64,000 nucleotides of DNA, from assembly GCA_023101725.1 (NCBI GenBank), contig JALJCO010007076.1:806001-870000 (forward strand). Reading direction: 5' to 3'. The notes beneath the pieces are model-generated. The model saw only the letters and a program-made list of their open reading frames with translations, did not search any database and had not been told where the DNA came from. This DNA comes from Atherinomorus stipes. Taxonomy: Eukaryota; Chordata; Actinopteri; Atheriniformes; Atherinidae. Made by a program: the position numbers and the translations under genes. Each line of letters starts with the position of its first letter. Position 1 is the stretch's first letter. Positions 1 through 60,539 of the stretch are shown here, piece by piece.

Positions 1-5289
<5,289 letters not shown>

Positions 5290-6140
5290 TGCATAATCTT
5301 TTAAGAGCAGCAAACTGCTACATGTGCTTTTTCCCACAGTGTTTTACGGCTTTACTTATGGACTGCTCTTTCAGGGGTAAATCAGAAAAAGCACTTCATT
5401 TTGGAATACAAATCCATACATGCTTTTGGACATTCAGATATTGCTGTACAAGTTGGCACCATGCTACATTGTCTGACATTTTAGAAACAGGATTTTTGTT
5501 ACACCATGGTCCTTATGATACAATTTAGAGCTGTGTTTAAAAAAGCAAAACAGAAAAGAACATTTTGCTGCATTCTGACTTTTGTATTAGGAGAATGTAC
5601 CAGCATGGCAGCCTTGTAAATTAGATACCTCAGATTTGTCCATTTGATGGCAAAGGGCTGAGACTCATGAGCTTGAATGTAAATACAGTATGAGTGGGCT
5701 CACTGTGTGTTTCTTTAGTATTCACAGCCTTTTGCAGCTTGTTTGCCATTGTTTTTAGAAACAGTAGGGATACTCCTGGCATGTGCTTGAATAAACCTTC
5801 AAATATAAGTTTGTAAAAACTGCAGCTAGACTTCAACAAGAAATTCAAGTTTTGTGTAGTTGCAAGTGTTTTCCATGTTGCAAAATTAAAATGCTGCAGG
5901 TAACTGCAAAAAAGTGACAAATTAATAGGGTGACGTGGAGAAAAAGGAAGTGTCATAAGTGACTGGTATTTTTTGTAAATATTTTTTAAGGGTCACTGGA
6001 TTATGAAAAAATCCTGTCTGTCATTAGACATTCAAAGTTGACATATTTGTTTATCTACATTTGTACTGTTTTACAATGTCACATCAAATTTGAAAGTCAA
6101 ATTGAGATATTAAAATAAACTTAATCACGTTTGCTCGTCC
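5290..6140 (+). other. tmem209: tmem209 3' UTR
   Basis: Non-coding sequence after the tmem209 stop, with AATAAA at 5790-5795 and again at 6114-6119. The second has a T/GT-containing stretch downstream and is the likelier main polyadenylation site. Two UGUAAAUA motifs (5678-5685 and 5974-5981) match the Pumilio recognition sequence. The extent of the UTR is inferred from these signals only. Confidence 0.55.
6114..6119 (+). terminator. tmem209: Probable tmem209 polyadenylation signal
   Basis: Canonical AATAAA about 0.83 kb after the stop codon, followed within 60 bases by a CT- and GT-containing stretch. An earlier AATAAA at 5790 could serve a shorter transcript. Confidence 0.5.
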
Positions 6141-6519
6141 CTCTCCACTATGTACTGTGTAAGCTTGACTGTGAAAACATCCACTAGGTGGCAGTCTAAC
6201 ACCTAATTCATGATTTGACCTTAGTTCTGTACCCTCTATCTCATTGATGTAGCCTACATCACATACACGGTTACATGATGACAGGATACTTAACACTTGA
6301 CAGGTAACATTAATATGTTCAGGTAATTGTTTCCCCGTTTTGGAGAATTTATCACACCTTTCATATTGTGCTTTCACAATGGCATTTTACTCCAGAGTTT
6401 AATACAACTCGCCAATTTAAGCGTAAAATCATAAGGGCTGAGACCTGAGCATGGAATTTTATCTGTATTTCTGTATGACTAAATGAACAAAAACCGTGTA
6501 AACACTGCGTTTGTTTTGT

Positions 6520-6860
6520 TTTTGTTGTCTTTCAAAACAAACTGCATTTCCCGCAATGAACCTACCGGGCTCATTTTTCCTTGTGGGAAATGTAGTCAAA
6601 GAGTAAGGGACTACTTTTTAAAGCCTAATAGAAATTAATTGTGTTCATGTTTTGGTAGTTTTTCTTTTATATACAGTTACGTCTTGGAAAATGTAAGTCG
6701 CGTGGTTGTTGCTGGAGTACGATGTGTGCAGGCAGGGAGTCTTTGAACAACTGCGTAAAACTCTAATAACCACAATGCACTGGGCTTCTATTACGCTTCA
6801 GCTCACATCCGCTTGACTCGCTATCTGTGCTGGAAAAAAGGACTTTGAGAAACTGCAGCG
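6520..6860 (+). promoter_or_regulatory. ahcyl2: ahcyl2 promoter and 5' UTR
   Basis: The region directly upstream of the ahcyl2 start holds two oppositely oriented copies of the ACTACA-NN-TCCC element recognised by ZNF143/THAP11. They are ACTGCATTTCCCGCAATG (6541-6558, one mismatch) and, on the other strand, ACTACATTTCCCAC (6583-6596). No TATA box is evident. CpG density rises toward and through the first exon (6861-7196), as expected for a broadly expressed CpG-island promoter. The transcription start was not determined; it is probably between 6600 and 6840. Confidence 0.55.
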
Positions 6861-49745
<42,885 letters not shown>

Positions 49746-52690
49746 AGCAGTGTTGGATGGGGTTACTTGAGCAAAATATCAATACTCCATGAATCGCACA
49801 GACTTGCAGAGGGAGAGGAGGAGGAAGAGACAGACGGATAGAAGAGTCAACTCACCTGCTTTACATCTGGCGCAAAGAGGAAGGAGAGTGTGTGGTTTTC
49901 CCTGCGCTCCTGGTGGTCGTTTTATTTATTTCACACATGACCACAGTAATAATAATACTGATGATAATAATAATGATGATGATAACTACTCTGTGGAGCT
50001 GCTCCTGCCATTTGCCACTAGCTAGCTCCACTTCTTCTCCTGAAAGGTGTTGTACGTCCCTTCAACCTGTCATTTCACCATCAACTTTCTCTTTAGACGC
50101 TCATTTATGTGTCAAGTTGTATGTAAATCCTCCATCCTTCCTTCTCCATCGCTAGATCTTTATTTCTTATCTGCTAAAGATTAAATTACAGATGATAAAA
50201 GGATATATACTCTATAAAAACTTGATTTTAAGAAAATGTGTGAATGAAAATTTAGTGACGGACAATTTTTCCTGTCCTATTTCTTTTCATTTTTTGTTGT
50301 CATCGTCTTTCTTTTCTACTTGTGATTTTTGTTTTCTCCTGTGTAACTTTTGTAAGGGTGGGACTAGATTTAGTGGGAGGGTTTCAGGGTCCAATCATAT
50401 CTTGTATTTTATTTGATTGAGATTCATGTTTGTTTTTTAATTTCTTTTTTTTTTTTTCTGAACAGCATGACTGGATGACAACTGGTTCTTTCCGCCTGTC
50501 ACTTAGACCCACAGTCAGCACATTTACATGACACGTACAACAACGGCGAGGTGTTGTTAGTCAGACCAAAACTGGACTAATTTTATGGAAATTCAATGGA
50601 AATCCCAAAGCAAACTAACACACAATGATAAATGTGGTTGGAGGTTGTACAAATGAACCCAAAGTCTGTCCTTGTCTAAAAGCAGTAAAGCATTAAGTGT
50701 ATATTCATACTAAATTCATCAAAGCTGTGCTCATTCTCACATTTTTCTGTTACTTTGGTCAGACGGCTAAACAAATCACAAACTAAAGGACTGAAGAGCA
50801 GTTTATTAAGACTCTATGCCAACTCACAGTGACTTAAATCATTTCCAGATTTGCTTCTTTAATGAAATCCAGATTTTGTTGAAATCACATCATTTGACAA
50901 AATCCTCTCTCAAATGCAGCACATTCAGCTTTCCTTACACATACAATAATCTTCTTCAGAGAAAATTAAAAGCAACAGAATGTCTAAAACTTTTTTTTTC
51001 TCTCCCCAGCAGTCCACAGCATTAGTCTTGGACATATTTAGCTGAATAACTGTGCATGTATACTGGGAGAAGGACAGTGGTCCAGTTAACCTGTTGCTCG
51101 GCCCAGCTGTGCATGTAACCGTGCTGAGTGAATCCGTCTCATTGGCTGCTCCTCTCTTGGCTTAAAGCTGCTTCCACATGCCAGTGTTAAAAATAATGAA
51201 AAGTATTTAACCTTTTCATTCAGTCTTTTCCTTTTAACAATAACTGATTCTGTATTAGAAGCATGGCTAATTGTCAAACCATGACAAAGGTATACTGTAT
51301 ATTTAGATATTTATATAGAGTTTAAGATTTTTCTATCTTCTTTTCTCTCCTGCTTCATCTAATATTACTTTTGAAAGAATCAACCATCATTCAGATGCGC
51401 AATTAAGTATTCTAATAATCCATCTAATAAATGTACTCAAACCCGTATTTTTTAACTACTGACAGAATATGTACAGAACATGAAGCAAGGTGTTGCCAGT
51501 CTGGTACTGAAGCAGATTTCTTCATCAGGTCCTCAATGAAAATAAATAAAAGTATGGTGCTGTTTTTTGTACTTATTGTACACAAACGCTACAGATCAGG
51601 TACCCGCAGGTGTAGATTTAATAAGATCCTCAATCATTATTCATCATTTTGCCATTTGGCCTTGATAGTGGACTTCAGTCTACCACTGAAGGCTTTTGTT
51701 CTGAGCCCAGCAGCTCGTCTCCGTGCCCACCTGACGGTTGATGATGTTGGTCCTGATGCTGAGTTCATAAAACAGCTAAATGCACCTGTTGCTGTACCAG
51801 CTCTTAACCTGAACTAACTGCTAGCCTGCTGGGAGATTCCGCTTAATTTTCTAATGAAGGCACCAAAAGCCTAAACAACAACAACAAAAAAATCTCATCT
51901 TTATACAGCAGTTAGTTAATTATCCAGATCTGGAACTTGTTCTGTGTTGCACGTGGAAAAGCACAGGTAGCACAAAAACATTAAACCTGCTGATTTAGTC
52001 CTTTTTAAAATTGAAAAAAGTTCAGACTACTTCGTTATCTCTGCACAGTTACAGCAAAATCAAAAGTAGTGGAGGGGGAAAAAGTCAAGAGTGCCACCAT
52101 GAAACAGAAAATCCCATTTTGTGTCACTTCCCTGTCAGTGTTTGTGCATTTTTGTCCCCTTGTGCTGTCGAGTCTCAAGTTTATCCAACCTGATGTCTTA
52201 AGTCTTACTTTCTTTCCATTTGTGTGTGTGAATGTGTGCTAAAACAAAAGTAGGCGCATGTCTGTGTCTGCTGTCTGGCTGTCCACATCTCTCTCTTTTT
52301 TTTTTCTTTCATTCTTTTGTATTTTTGTAGACCATAGTTGCTTTAACAGCTGCCTCAGGATCCTAGCCTGTGTGTTAGGGGGAGAAAAGGTTTTGTCAGT
52401 CATAATCCGAGTGACACGTGGTTAGGCGGGGGAAAACACCAGCATCGTATATGTATATAGATATATACAGATATGACAACCTTTAAATGTATAGGAAGGT
52501 AAAAGAAGAATCAGCTCCTGTATTTATTGATGTAAATCCTCATACAGTGCAAACTGGCAAAAATCTCAAACATGTTTTAAGTTGTCTAATGAAGAAAACA
52601 CCCTGTTTAAATATTGAAACTTTTAATGGTAGATGAGCAATAAAAAATCTGTAATCTTAATGAATAAAGATGTAAAAAATTGTAACTAAT
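49746..52690 (+). other. ahcyl2: ahcyl2 3' UTR
   Basis: About 2.9 kb of non-coding sequence after the stop, with no splice-joined coding. Contains an AAT/GAT-rich tract (49948-49985) and ends near AATAAA signals at 52639-52644 and 52663-52668. A GT-rich stretch follows (52694-52760), the usual downstream element. Open frames inside are not conserved sequences I recognise. Confidence 0.65.
52663..52668 (+). terminator. ahcyl2: Probable ahcyl2 polyadenylation signal
   Basis: AATAAA with a second copy 24 bases upstream and TG-rich sequence 30-90 bases downstream (TTGCATGTGTGTTGTC). Confidence 0.6.
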
Positions 52691-54777
52691 TGCATGTCTG
52701 GTTTAATGATATATGGTTGCATGTGTGTTGTCACAGATGGGGGGTGTGTGTGGATATTTCTGTGTTGGGGAGGTGGGAATCCATGTGTGCAGCTGCTGAA
52801 GTCTGTCACAGCCTTGGTGAGCTCATCTGAGCCAGCAGCCGTCAGACAGAGACATCTCTGACATCAGCTGAGCTGAGCTGGCTCTCAGGACACGTTTATT
52901 TTCAACTCTCGACTTAAGCATGCATCATCGGTTAAAATCAGTCTGACGTGTAGTAATTAAGGTGGCATTTAAAGCAATGTCATCATACACAGACGGATTT
53001 CCTCTATGACTGTGCGTATTTTTATGCCCTAAAAATGTCAAACTCAGAGCCAAGCAGCAGCATGACTTTCATTGTTGTATTTCCAGCCCTGTGTTGAGTG
53101 GAACAGCCAGTTTTGTTTCCTCTTCTTTCTCCCACTTTTGCAGTTAGATTGGCACTAATGCCACTAAGATACTTTGGGGGGGGGGGGGGGGGGATTAACT
53201 TGAATTTTTTTTGTTTGTTCGTTTTTTTTATATCTCTGTCTAGATATCCTCCTAAGACCCGGCAATTTAGTTCTGTCCTCGTGGAGGGCATGAGTCTCGG
53301 ACCTCTTAAGTCAAGCATTATAGTATTTACCTGAATACTACTGTCCCTTTAAGATGACATCCTTGGCTCTCTATTGATTCTCCAGTTTTGGGGATGTGGC
53401 CAACACAGCACATACACTGTCTTTTCAAAATGGCAGGAATTTCAATTTTTTATGTTTTACAAAAACCAGATAAACAATTTTTGACATATTTTCCTATTGG
53501 TACAAATCAAGGTTTTTCTTCAGTATGAAAGTCTTTTCTAAAGTACAGTAATTTTACAAATTTTATGGATTGACCTTTGTTGTGGACGTCAGGACTTGCT
53601 TACTGTTTCTGTTACATAGGGTAGCAAAAAGCAGCAGAGGCTTTTACAAAGAATTGTTGGGGAATTTAATTAGTTTTTTTTTATGCTTGTTTATAAGTGA
53701 ATTTTGTGTATTGCTGGACCTTACAAAGGAAAAAAGAAGATTAAGAAAAGATAGGAGTGGACATAAATCAAAAGGAGAGTGGAAGGAGGAAAGAAAAGAC
53801 AAAGTTATGCCAAAACAGCCAACTGCTGCATCTGCACAGAAACAACAGAAAGCATCCTACGGTCTGCTGGAAAATAAAGCTGATAATCATCAGGAGCACC
53901 TATTGGAAACAAGTGAGCAGATGTGATCACAATAACTACCAAAGCATGAAAATCTCAACTACAAAAAACAAGAACCAAAAAAACAAATCGACCAAACAAA
54001 CTCCTGGCAAACAAACGTAGCTACTGTATTAGTGTAAGCCTATACAGCCTATGAATGAAATTTTTAAAAAAAAGAAAAAAAGTGACATAGAAATGAATGC
54101 GAATATTTTAATAAACCATTACAATCAGTATCAAGCAAGACACAGATGTCCACTACAAAGGACGTTCCATAAAAAGTAAAAAAACCATGTTTTGAAAAGA
54201 AAAATGTTGAAACCTGTTTTTTTGAACCACAATACTTGATTTATCACAAAAATAGGCCGATTAAAAAAGCAAAACTTTTTTTTCACCTGGGTCTCAGGAA
54301 AAGATATTTTATGTTTTAAGATAGTATTTAGCGACATATCTAGATAGATAGATACATCCATCTATATATCAGAAACAGAGTATCACATTGCCAATTCTTT
54401 TAAATATCTGATATTGATGACCTTATTTTACATGTTTGTCAGTGTAAAAAGATTGTTTTTATGCCTTTTTATGTTGAAACAAAATTGTAGCTGCGAGACT
54501 GAATAATTTAACACTTAGCTGCTTACTGGCTGCTCCATATCAACCGGGAGAATGAACACCTTGCTCAAGAGTCACTTTTAAAGGAAATCCCTGCAGCTGT
54601 TTTCTGCTCTTCTTGTCAGTTTTGTCTGCCCTCTTCTTTGTTGTACGGTAACTGAAATCTTTCACCCCCTGCTGCTGAAGCCATGTGGCCACATGCATAC
54701 AGTAAACTGTTCACTTGTGTCACCTTAAGTGCTTCTCACAGTCAGGGGTTTGTGGAGCAGCAAACACAATGCCCCCC

Positions 54778-54830
<53 letters not shown>

Positions 54831-55658
54831 CAATAATTCACTTCTGCTGAAGAGAAGCTGACAAAAGATGCAGAGACCAGAGAAGCCCCCCACTTCCATG
54901 TCTGTGGTGGATGAGCCAGACTCATCTCTCAGTCCCTGATGACCAATTGTGGGGGACATTTGATCACAGCAGAGATTAATGTGAATTTAGGTTTACACGG
55001 CTGTTTGGAAATATCATCAATCAGCCAACGCTGGTAACTTCTGGTGGATTCTGGAGCGTTTTGAGGATGATGACACTGTGGGGTCATCAAAAGCAGGGAA
55101 ATGTGTATGGAAAAGACATTTCAGTTGCAGACTTAAAGGAACTCCTCTAGGCATTTCAAAAGAGTAACATTTGGCAGAATTTATCATTATTATTCTAAAG
55201 AAGCACTACTAAAGTTCGGTAGAATTTCTCCGGAAGGCGCCCTTAGCAACGGCTGATTCAGCATCCATCTTGCATCCTACCTCTACTCTGAGTTCTCTTG
55301 CAAGTAAAAGTAAGATTGATGGTGACTCTTGTCTCATCTCTAGCTCTGACCCTTACTCTCCTCTTTTTCCTTAAATAATATCCTCTTGCTTTTTCTTTTT
55401 TTTTCTTTTTTTTTTTTTTGTGCTGAACCAGCAATGTGCATATATAAAATAAGCAGTGTTGACATCCAGTTGCAGCATGGCACTTCCAGGAATGTAGGTG
55501 ACATAACAAATCTCACTGTGCCATCAAAACAAGTCAGAAACCTGTATTTTAGGGTTGTAAAGACACATAGTTCTACTTTAATGTAGCTTTTTCAAATCGA
55601 CTATGTGTTAATGTATCTCAGAATTTGGTTTGTTGTGTGTGAAATGTCAGCCTACCAC
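52691..55658. other. Intergenic ahcyl2-strip2, proximal part
   Basis: No gene is recognised. Contains a G18 run (53176-53193), A/G-rich tract (53720-53800), C run plus (AC)n (54772-54829) and a T-rich run (55393-55419). Open frames of about 80-120 codons are low-complexity or unsupported. Confidence 0.45.
54772..54829. repeat. C run followed by (AC)n
   Basis: About 23 C then about 17 AC units. Same architecture as 39774-39833. Confidence 0.95.
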
Positions 55659-55839
55659 ATTTAAACTAGTGATGCACCGATCCGATTCATGGATCGGAAA
55701 TCGGCTCTGATACTGACAAATAAGCTGGACTGAATAGCGGATGAATGTGGCCGATCCAGCTTTCCGATCCAGTCATATTGGTTTTTATTAATATCATAAT
55801 AAATGTACACTTTGTTATTTGGTAATAAATAATAAGTAC

Positions 55840-56460
55840 TAGGGATCCACATTATTGGAATTTTGGCCGATATACGATATGCTGATATTTCAAAACTCAT
55901 GTGGCCGATAACATATATCGATACCGTTATTAAAGCTGAAAAAAATAAGCAGTCATTACTAAAACCAGTTTTGTTATCTGTTTCTGACATTTTGAAAAAT
56001 AGGGGTGGGAAAAAATATTGATACACTGAAATATCGTGATATTTTAATATGCCGATATCAAATCGGCATCAATCTATCTTACTTACAAAATCTCGCAAGA
56101 TTACATTGTTATGTTACAAACTCATGATATTTCATGAATTTCCACAACATTTTAAAACAGAACAATATCGCGAGATTTCGTTTGGAAAATAGATGAATAG
56201 GCTACTGTGTTTTTAAATGTCAATATGATATCAGCACATGAAAATGTTGTGATATTTCAGTGTATCAATATTTTTCCCACCCCTTTAGAGGTTTTAAAGT
56301 CTGGGAAAAAGAAGTTTTTGAAGAAGTAGTTTGTTTTTTTCTTTTACTTTAGAAACAGCAACCTGATCGATTAAATATTGGTGGGGTGGCCCATATCTGA
56401 TACTCAGTTTTAAGGCTGGTATAGGCCGATACTGATAGGGGGACGATTCTATCGTGCATA
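55840..56460. mobile_element. Middle hAT-type element (GGCCGATA family), copy 1
   Basis: Starts TAGGGATCCACATTATTGG and ends ATTCTATCGTGCATA, flanked by ATAAGTAC (55832-55839) and TTAAGTAC (56461-56468), seven of eight identical. It contains GTGGCCGATAACATATATCG and AAAGCTGAAAAAAATA, shared with copy 2 (58731-59456) and, inverted, copy 3. The right end is altered relative to CGTGCATCCCTA of copy 2. Confidence 0.75.
56001..56284. repeat. Palindromic core, copy 1
   Basis: 284 bp with long inverted ends: AGGGGTGGGAAAAAATATTG and, inverted, AGGGGTGGGAAAAATATTG. In both arms it continues through ATACACTGAAATATC. The middle has complementary 'AAATCTCGCAAGATT' and 'ATCGCGAGATTT' stretches. It sits at the same place in all three copies of the GGCCGATA family. 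Confidence 0.8.
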
Positions 56461-56739
56461 TTAAGTACATTTATATCTGTGGTAATTTGTTTAACTTTTT
56501 TAATAACAAGGCTAAATGTTTATGTCAAGCCTGATGCCTTCACTCATATGGCAAGGTATACAGTTCAACAGTAGCAACAGATCGGTATCGCCCGAGATGC
56601 TTAGCCCAGTATCGGACTGGATCGGAAAAAACTGGATTGGTGCATCTCTAATTTAAACCCTAGTAAATATAACTTAGGAATGGAACATGACTCAAAGTTT
56701 TAAACTAATATGTCAGAGAAAATGGAAGTAGTTCTGATA

Positions 56740-57058
56740 TGCTGGGTATCACTCCGCCCATGCCCGCGGTCATCTGCCCTCTGCTCCGACACACTCACAT
56801 CGTTGAGGTTTGTGGTCAGCTGACACCCCTCTGTGCTGTCTGTAACCCCGCCCTCTCGGGGCGCGCAGGGACAGCGAATCAAACAGATTGGCGGAGTAAC
56901 GGCAGCAGCAGGAGGAGGTGGAGGAGAAGGAGGAGGTGGTCCTCAACTTGGCTGTCGGTAGTCGCGCTTCTCCTCTTGGCGCGGCGCAGTCACAGCTCCC
57001 CACCGGACCGGTATGCGCTGCCCCCCGTGGAGGAAGTGAGCCTCGCCGACCGTGAAAG
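56740..57058 (+). promoter_or_regulatory. strip2: strip2 promoter / 5' UTR
   Basis: GC- and CpG-rich compared with everything around it (GGGGCGCGCAGGG, GGCGCGGCGCAG), with an inverted CCAAT (ATTGG at 56887-56891) and a GGAGGAGG-rich purine tract at 56908-56940. Open frames on both strands here come from the high GC content. Transcription start not determined. Confidence 0.55.
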
Positions 57059-57169
57059 ATGCAGGCGGAGGACATGGAGGTACCTATCATTAATAACCTT
57101 AACGATAACGGCGACAGACAGAGGCCGAAAGGGAAAGATGTGTTCAAGGATCAGCAGAAGGAGTCGGAG
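57059..57169 (+). CDS. strip2: Striatin-interacting protein 2, first coding exon
   Basis: STRIP2 (formerly FAM40B) is a scaffold subunit of the STRIPAK phosphatase-kinase complex that affects cell shape and Hippo-type signalling. The exon encodes 37 residues, MQAEDMEVPIINNLNDNGDR followed by QRPKGKDVFKDQQKESE, and ends in phase 0 at GAG|GTAAAT. KGKDVFKDQQKESE parallels KGREAFRSQRRESE of mammalian STRIP2, where the protein continues after ESE into the conserved LEFEY segment. An alternative start is Met 6 (57074). Its place directly after ahcyl2 supports strip2 over strip1. Later exons are beyond the window or too far inside intron 1 to see. Confidence 0.8.
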
Positions 57170-58730
57170 GTAAATGCGAAAGGCGTTTGTGTACAGTGTG
57201 CAGCGCACAGCTCGTGGTACAGAAGCGCAGTGAAGGTGTGTGTGCATACGTATGTGTGTGTATATGTTGTTGCTGGGGAGCTTTCAGATCCGCTCAGTGT
57301 CCTTTCCATGTAGTGTCTTGGCTCGGAAGCATGCAGGCAGACAGCGAGGTGTTATTTTGGCATCTGAGTCCTATAAATAACCTGGTAATCCTACAGTGGT
57401 GCTGAATGCAGGTGGTGAAATGTGACTGCTGCTGCCAGGACCACTCAGCCACCAGCAGCACACATATCTGCTCATGTATACATGAATGCCTCCTTATTCT
57501 CTTCTATGAATATCACACCTGTCTTCTGGGTTTGACGCCTGCAGTCTTTCACTTCTCAAACCATTCTTAGGTTTGAGAGTCTGCAGGTTGCAGACTCATC
57601 TCATATTTATTAACCAGTCTGGGATTCAGGACTGAAATATGGAGCAAAAGCATAGATTTTGTTATCAAACTCTTTGGATAAAGTTACGTTTTAAACTAGA
57701 AGACTTGCTCTTTCCAGTCTCTAAAAGATAAGAACCTACTGCTCTCTGAAAATGCACTGTCCTTGTATTGTTGATTGTTGATCTGACAGCATTTGTGAAT
57801 AATCCACTTTCATCCATAACAGTTAGTTGCTGTTACTTTCTTCTACACCTAAAGAAGCAGCCAGCACAGCTTGGGTTTTTTCCTCTAACTGGCTCTTTTA
57901 GCACCATGCAGCTATAATCCATCCTGCTCATGAAAAAATTACTAGAAGGTGGTGGGTTGGGGGGTGGGTGTTCATTCCTGGGGTTGCTCAGGCTGGATGC
58001 ACAGCACAAGAGGTGAGTCAATCAAAGATGTCATTCAGTTTGCTTTGAAAGAAGCAACACACTGAATGGGTTTTGAGGGAATTGGAGCATATTCATCTCC
58101 CAACCGTTGGATTCTGGGACAGGACATGGGGGTTGGTGATGGTATGGTAGCCCAGTGGCACAGACATTGGAAGCATTTAGCGTCAAAGCCATGTGTTTGA
58201 TGCTCTGCAGCCTTTGTAGTTTGCACTCCGTCTGTCTGCTGGGTGAAGTTAACCTCAAAACCAGACTCACTCTGGTGCATTAGTTGTGTGTTATCTCTGC
58301 TGGTCTGAGCAGTCATCTATTGTCTGTGTAGCACAGAGGGAGGGGGGGGGGGGGTTACACTACTTGTGTCTTGACTCTGTGCCCAGCGATTGTGCGCTGA
58401 TGTGGTACAGAGTTGGCCAACACAAAAGCCATATCAGTTTGGAGCTGGGAATGATTTTGATACCAGCTGGCAGAGGCAGGGAGGCTGGGGGGGGGGGGGA
58501 CATCTCGGTTGGGTTTGGACAAAGGAGTTACATCAGGGATGTGAGTTTGTGGTTTTCTGTGGCTTATTCAGCAACTCCTGCACAATCTGACCCTAATTAG
58601 TCATTTAACTCGTTAAAAAGAAAATGTCACATTACCTGATATGACAAACTAAAAACCTTTGAGTTTTTGACTGTTTCTTACTCATCCTTAACAGTACAGA
58701 ACAAAATAAGAAGAGAAACATAAAAAAATA

Positions 58731-59456
58731 GGGATGCGCGATATTGGAATTTTGGCCGATATCTAATGCCAATATTTTAAAACTCATGTGGCCGATAACC
58801 GATATCGATACTGATATTAAAGCTGAAAAAAATAGGCAGTCACTGCAAATAGCAGTTTTGTTATCCATTTCCAACACTTTAAAAATTATGGGTGGGAAAA
58901 AAAATTGCTACACTGAAATATCGTGATATTTTCATATCATTGTCACATCAAATCAATATCTGAAAATGCGGCATTGAGCTATTTTACTTACTAAATCTTG
59001 CAAGATTTCATTGTTCTGTTACAAAATCTCACAATATTTCGTGAATTCCCATGGAATATTGTGATATTTCGTTAATGAAATAGATACCAAGTTTTTAAAT
59101 GTCACTATATTAGCATTTGAAAATAATGCAAACTTTTTGTGAATTCTCTTGAGAATTAACAGAACGATGTAACACTGCAAGATTTCATTACTGAAATATA
59201 TTGATAGCGTTTTTAAATGTCAATATGATATGACAATATCACCATATTTCAGTGTATCGATATTTTTTCCCACCCCTTCTTTAGAAGTCTTAAAGTCTGT
59301 AAAAGTTGAAGAAAAAGAAGTTTATTTTTTCTAAAGACTTCAGAAACAGCGGGCTGATCGATTAAATATCTGTTAAATATCGGTGGGGTGACCAATGTCC
59401 GATACTCAGTTTTAAGGCCAATATCGGTAGGGGTCCGATTATATCGTGCATCCCTA
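58731..59456. mobile_element. GGCCGATA-family hAT-type element, copy 2
   Basis: Starts AGGGATGCGCGATATTGG and ends ATTATATCGTGCATCCCT, inverted ends of the family. It carries CTCATGTGGCCGATAACCGA, TTAAAGCTGAAAAAAATAG and the palindromic core at 58889-59277. The target duplication is unclear (A-rich on both sides). Best-preserved ends of the three copies. Confidence 0.72.
58889..59277. repeat. Palindromic core, copy 2
   Basis: 389 bp with ends ATGGGTGGGAAAAAAAATTG and, inverted, AGGGGTGGGAAAAAATATCG, then CACTGAAATATCGTGATATT. Longer than copies 1 and 3 because the CAAGATTTCATTG-type internal segment appears to be duplicated (about 58990 and 59180). Confidence 0.72.
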
Positions 59457-59824
59457 ATGAAAAGGTCTAAAGGGGAGAAAAAAAAACGTATTAAATGATA
59501 ACATAACCCATTTAGTTGCTTAAGTTTTAAACACTGGTTTGAAACTCATCTTTTAACATGAAAGTTACAGAAAGTTGTGCCTTCTTCCTAAAAAACAAAG
59601 CCAACCACATTTTGAGGCCATTGGTTGCCAGATAAGGAATGGATAAACTTTTCTGTGAAAAAAAAAAGGAGCCATGTCTATCCAACCTATACGACATCAG
59701 CATCCTTTGAACCTCCTTGACCGGAGGCATTAATGTATAAACCAAGTGTTACCAACGTAACACGAGGACATAGCTCACTTTTTCTCCACAGAAACACCAT
59801 TTCCATCTACAGCATCTAACAGAC

Positions 59825-60539
59825 TGTTACGTCCCAGCTCTGCCAGGGCTTTGGGACGCAAACAAAAGACTGGTTTCAGGTGGAGTAAAGATGTTTTATT
59901 GTTCATGAAGTGATTAAAGCATAAACGCAAAACCTGGAAAAACTGTAAACTGAACAGGAGATGGGGCTAGAGATGCTGCTCAAAAGGAACAAATAAAAAG
60001 ACAGACAAAGCCTAAAACTGAAAGGGGGAACCAAATGGGTAAAAAACCAAACACAAGCCTAAGCTATAAATTCTAAGAACCAAAAAGGGAACGAGCAGCA
60101 CCAATAAGCTAGAAATAACCAAAACCCAATTACAACAAAAGGCCTAGCTATCCCAACTCCAAACTACCAGTGTCAATCAAACAAAGACAAAAGGGAATCT
60201 AGCAACTAAACCATTAACCAAACTAAAACACCTGGAAAGCAAAGACTAAAAAATCTGAAATTAACCCAACCAAACTAAAGTCCCCACAAACATGAACTAA
60301 GGGCAGACTGTTTCCAGGCCAAACAGTTGCCAGTGACTGAATGACTTCAGGGTTCTTTTGTAGCTCCCTGCCAGCAGCTCCAGGTGGGACTGATTAGTCG
60401 CTATCCAGGTGAGTGAGGGAGGAGGTGATGGTGGTGTGGTGCCAGGCCAGTCAGACAGGGGGGCGAAGCAGGAGGATTTATATTTGAATGTAGAATGAAA
60501 GAAACAGATGAGATTAGTAGTACACAGGCGGCCGTAACA
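59825..60539. mobile_element. TGTTACG...CGTAACA element (solo LTR or MITE)
   Basis: 715 bp with 7-bp inverted ends TGTTACG and CGTAACA. TG..CA ends would fit a solo LTR, but the flanks (CAGAC / CTGAC) are only four of five identical and the inner part is A-rich without a clear polyadenylation layout. No protein-coding remnant found. Confidence 0.4.

Larger units (their letters stand above)
55667..56650. mobile_element. Outer hAT element of a three-level nest
   Basis: Ends TAGTGATGCACCGATCCG and, inverted, TAGAGATGCACCAATCCAG, flanked by perfect octamers ATTTAAAC (55659-55666 and 56651-56658). GGATCGG/CCGATCC motifs recur inside both arms. It is interrupted at 55840-56460 by another element. 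Non-coding, in the intergenic space upstream of strip2. Confidence 0.85.

Noticed and set aside
52691..55658. Extra gene between ahcyl2 and strip2
   Set aside because: Open frames there are low-complexity or lie in simple repeats, with no splice-joined conserved sequence.
56739..57173. 144-codon frame overlapping the strip2 start
   Set aside because: Runs through the GC-rich promoter in another frame, is Arg/Ser-rich low complexity and lacks family resemblance. The strip2 frame explains the exon.
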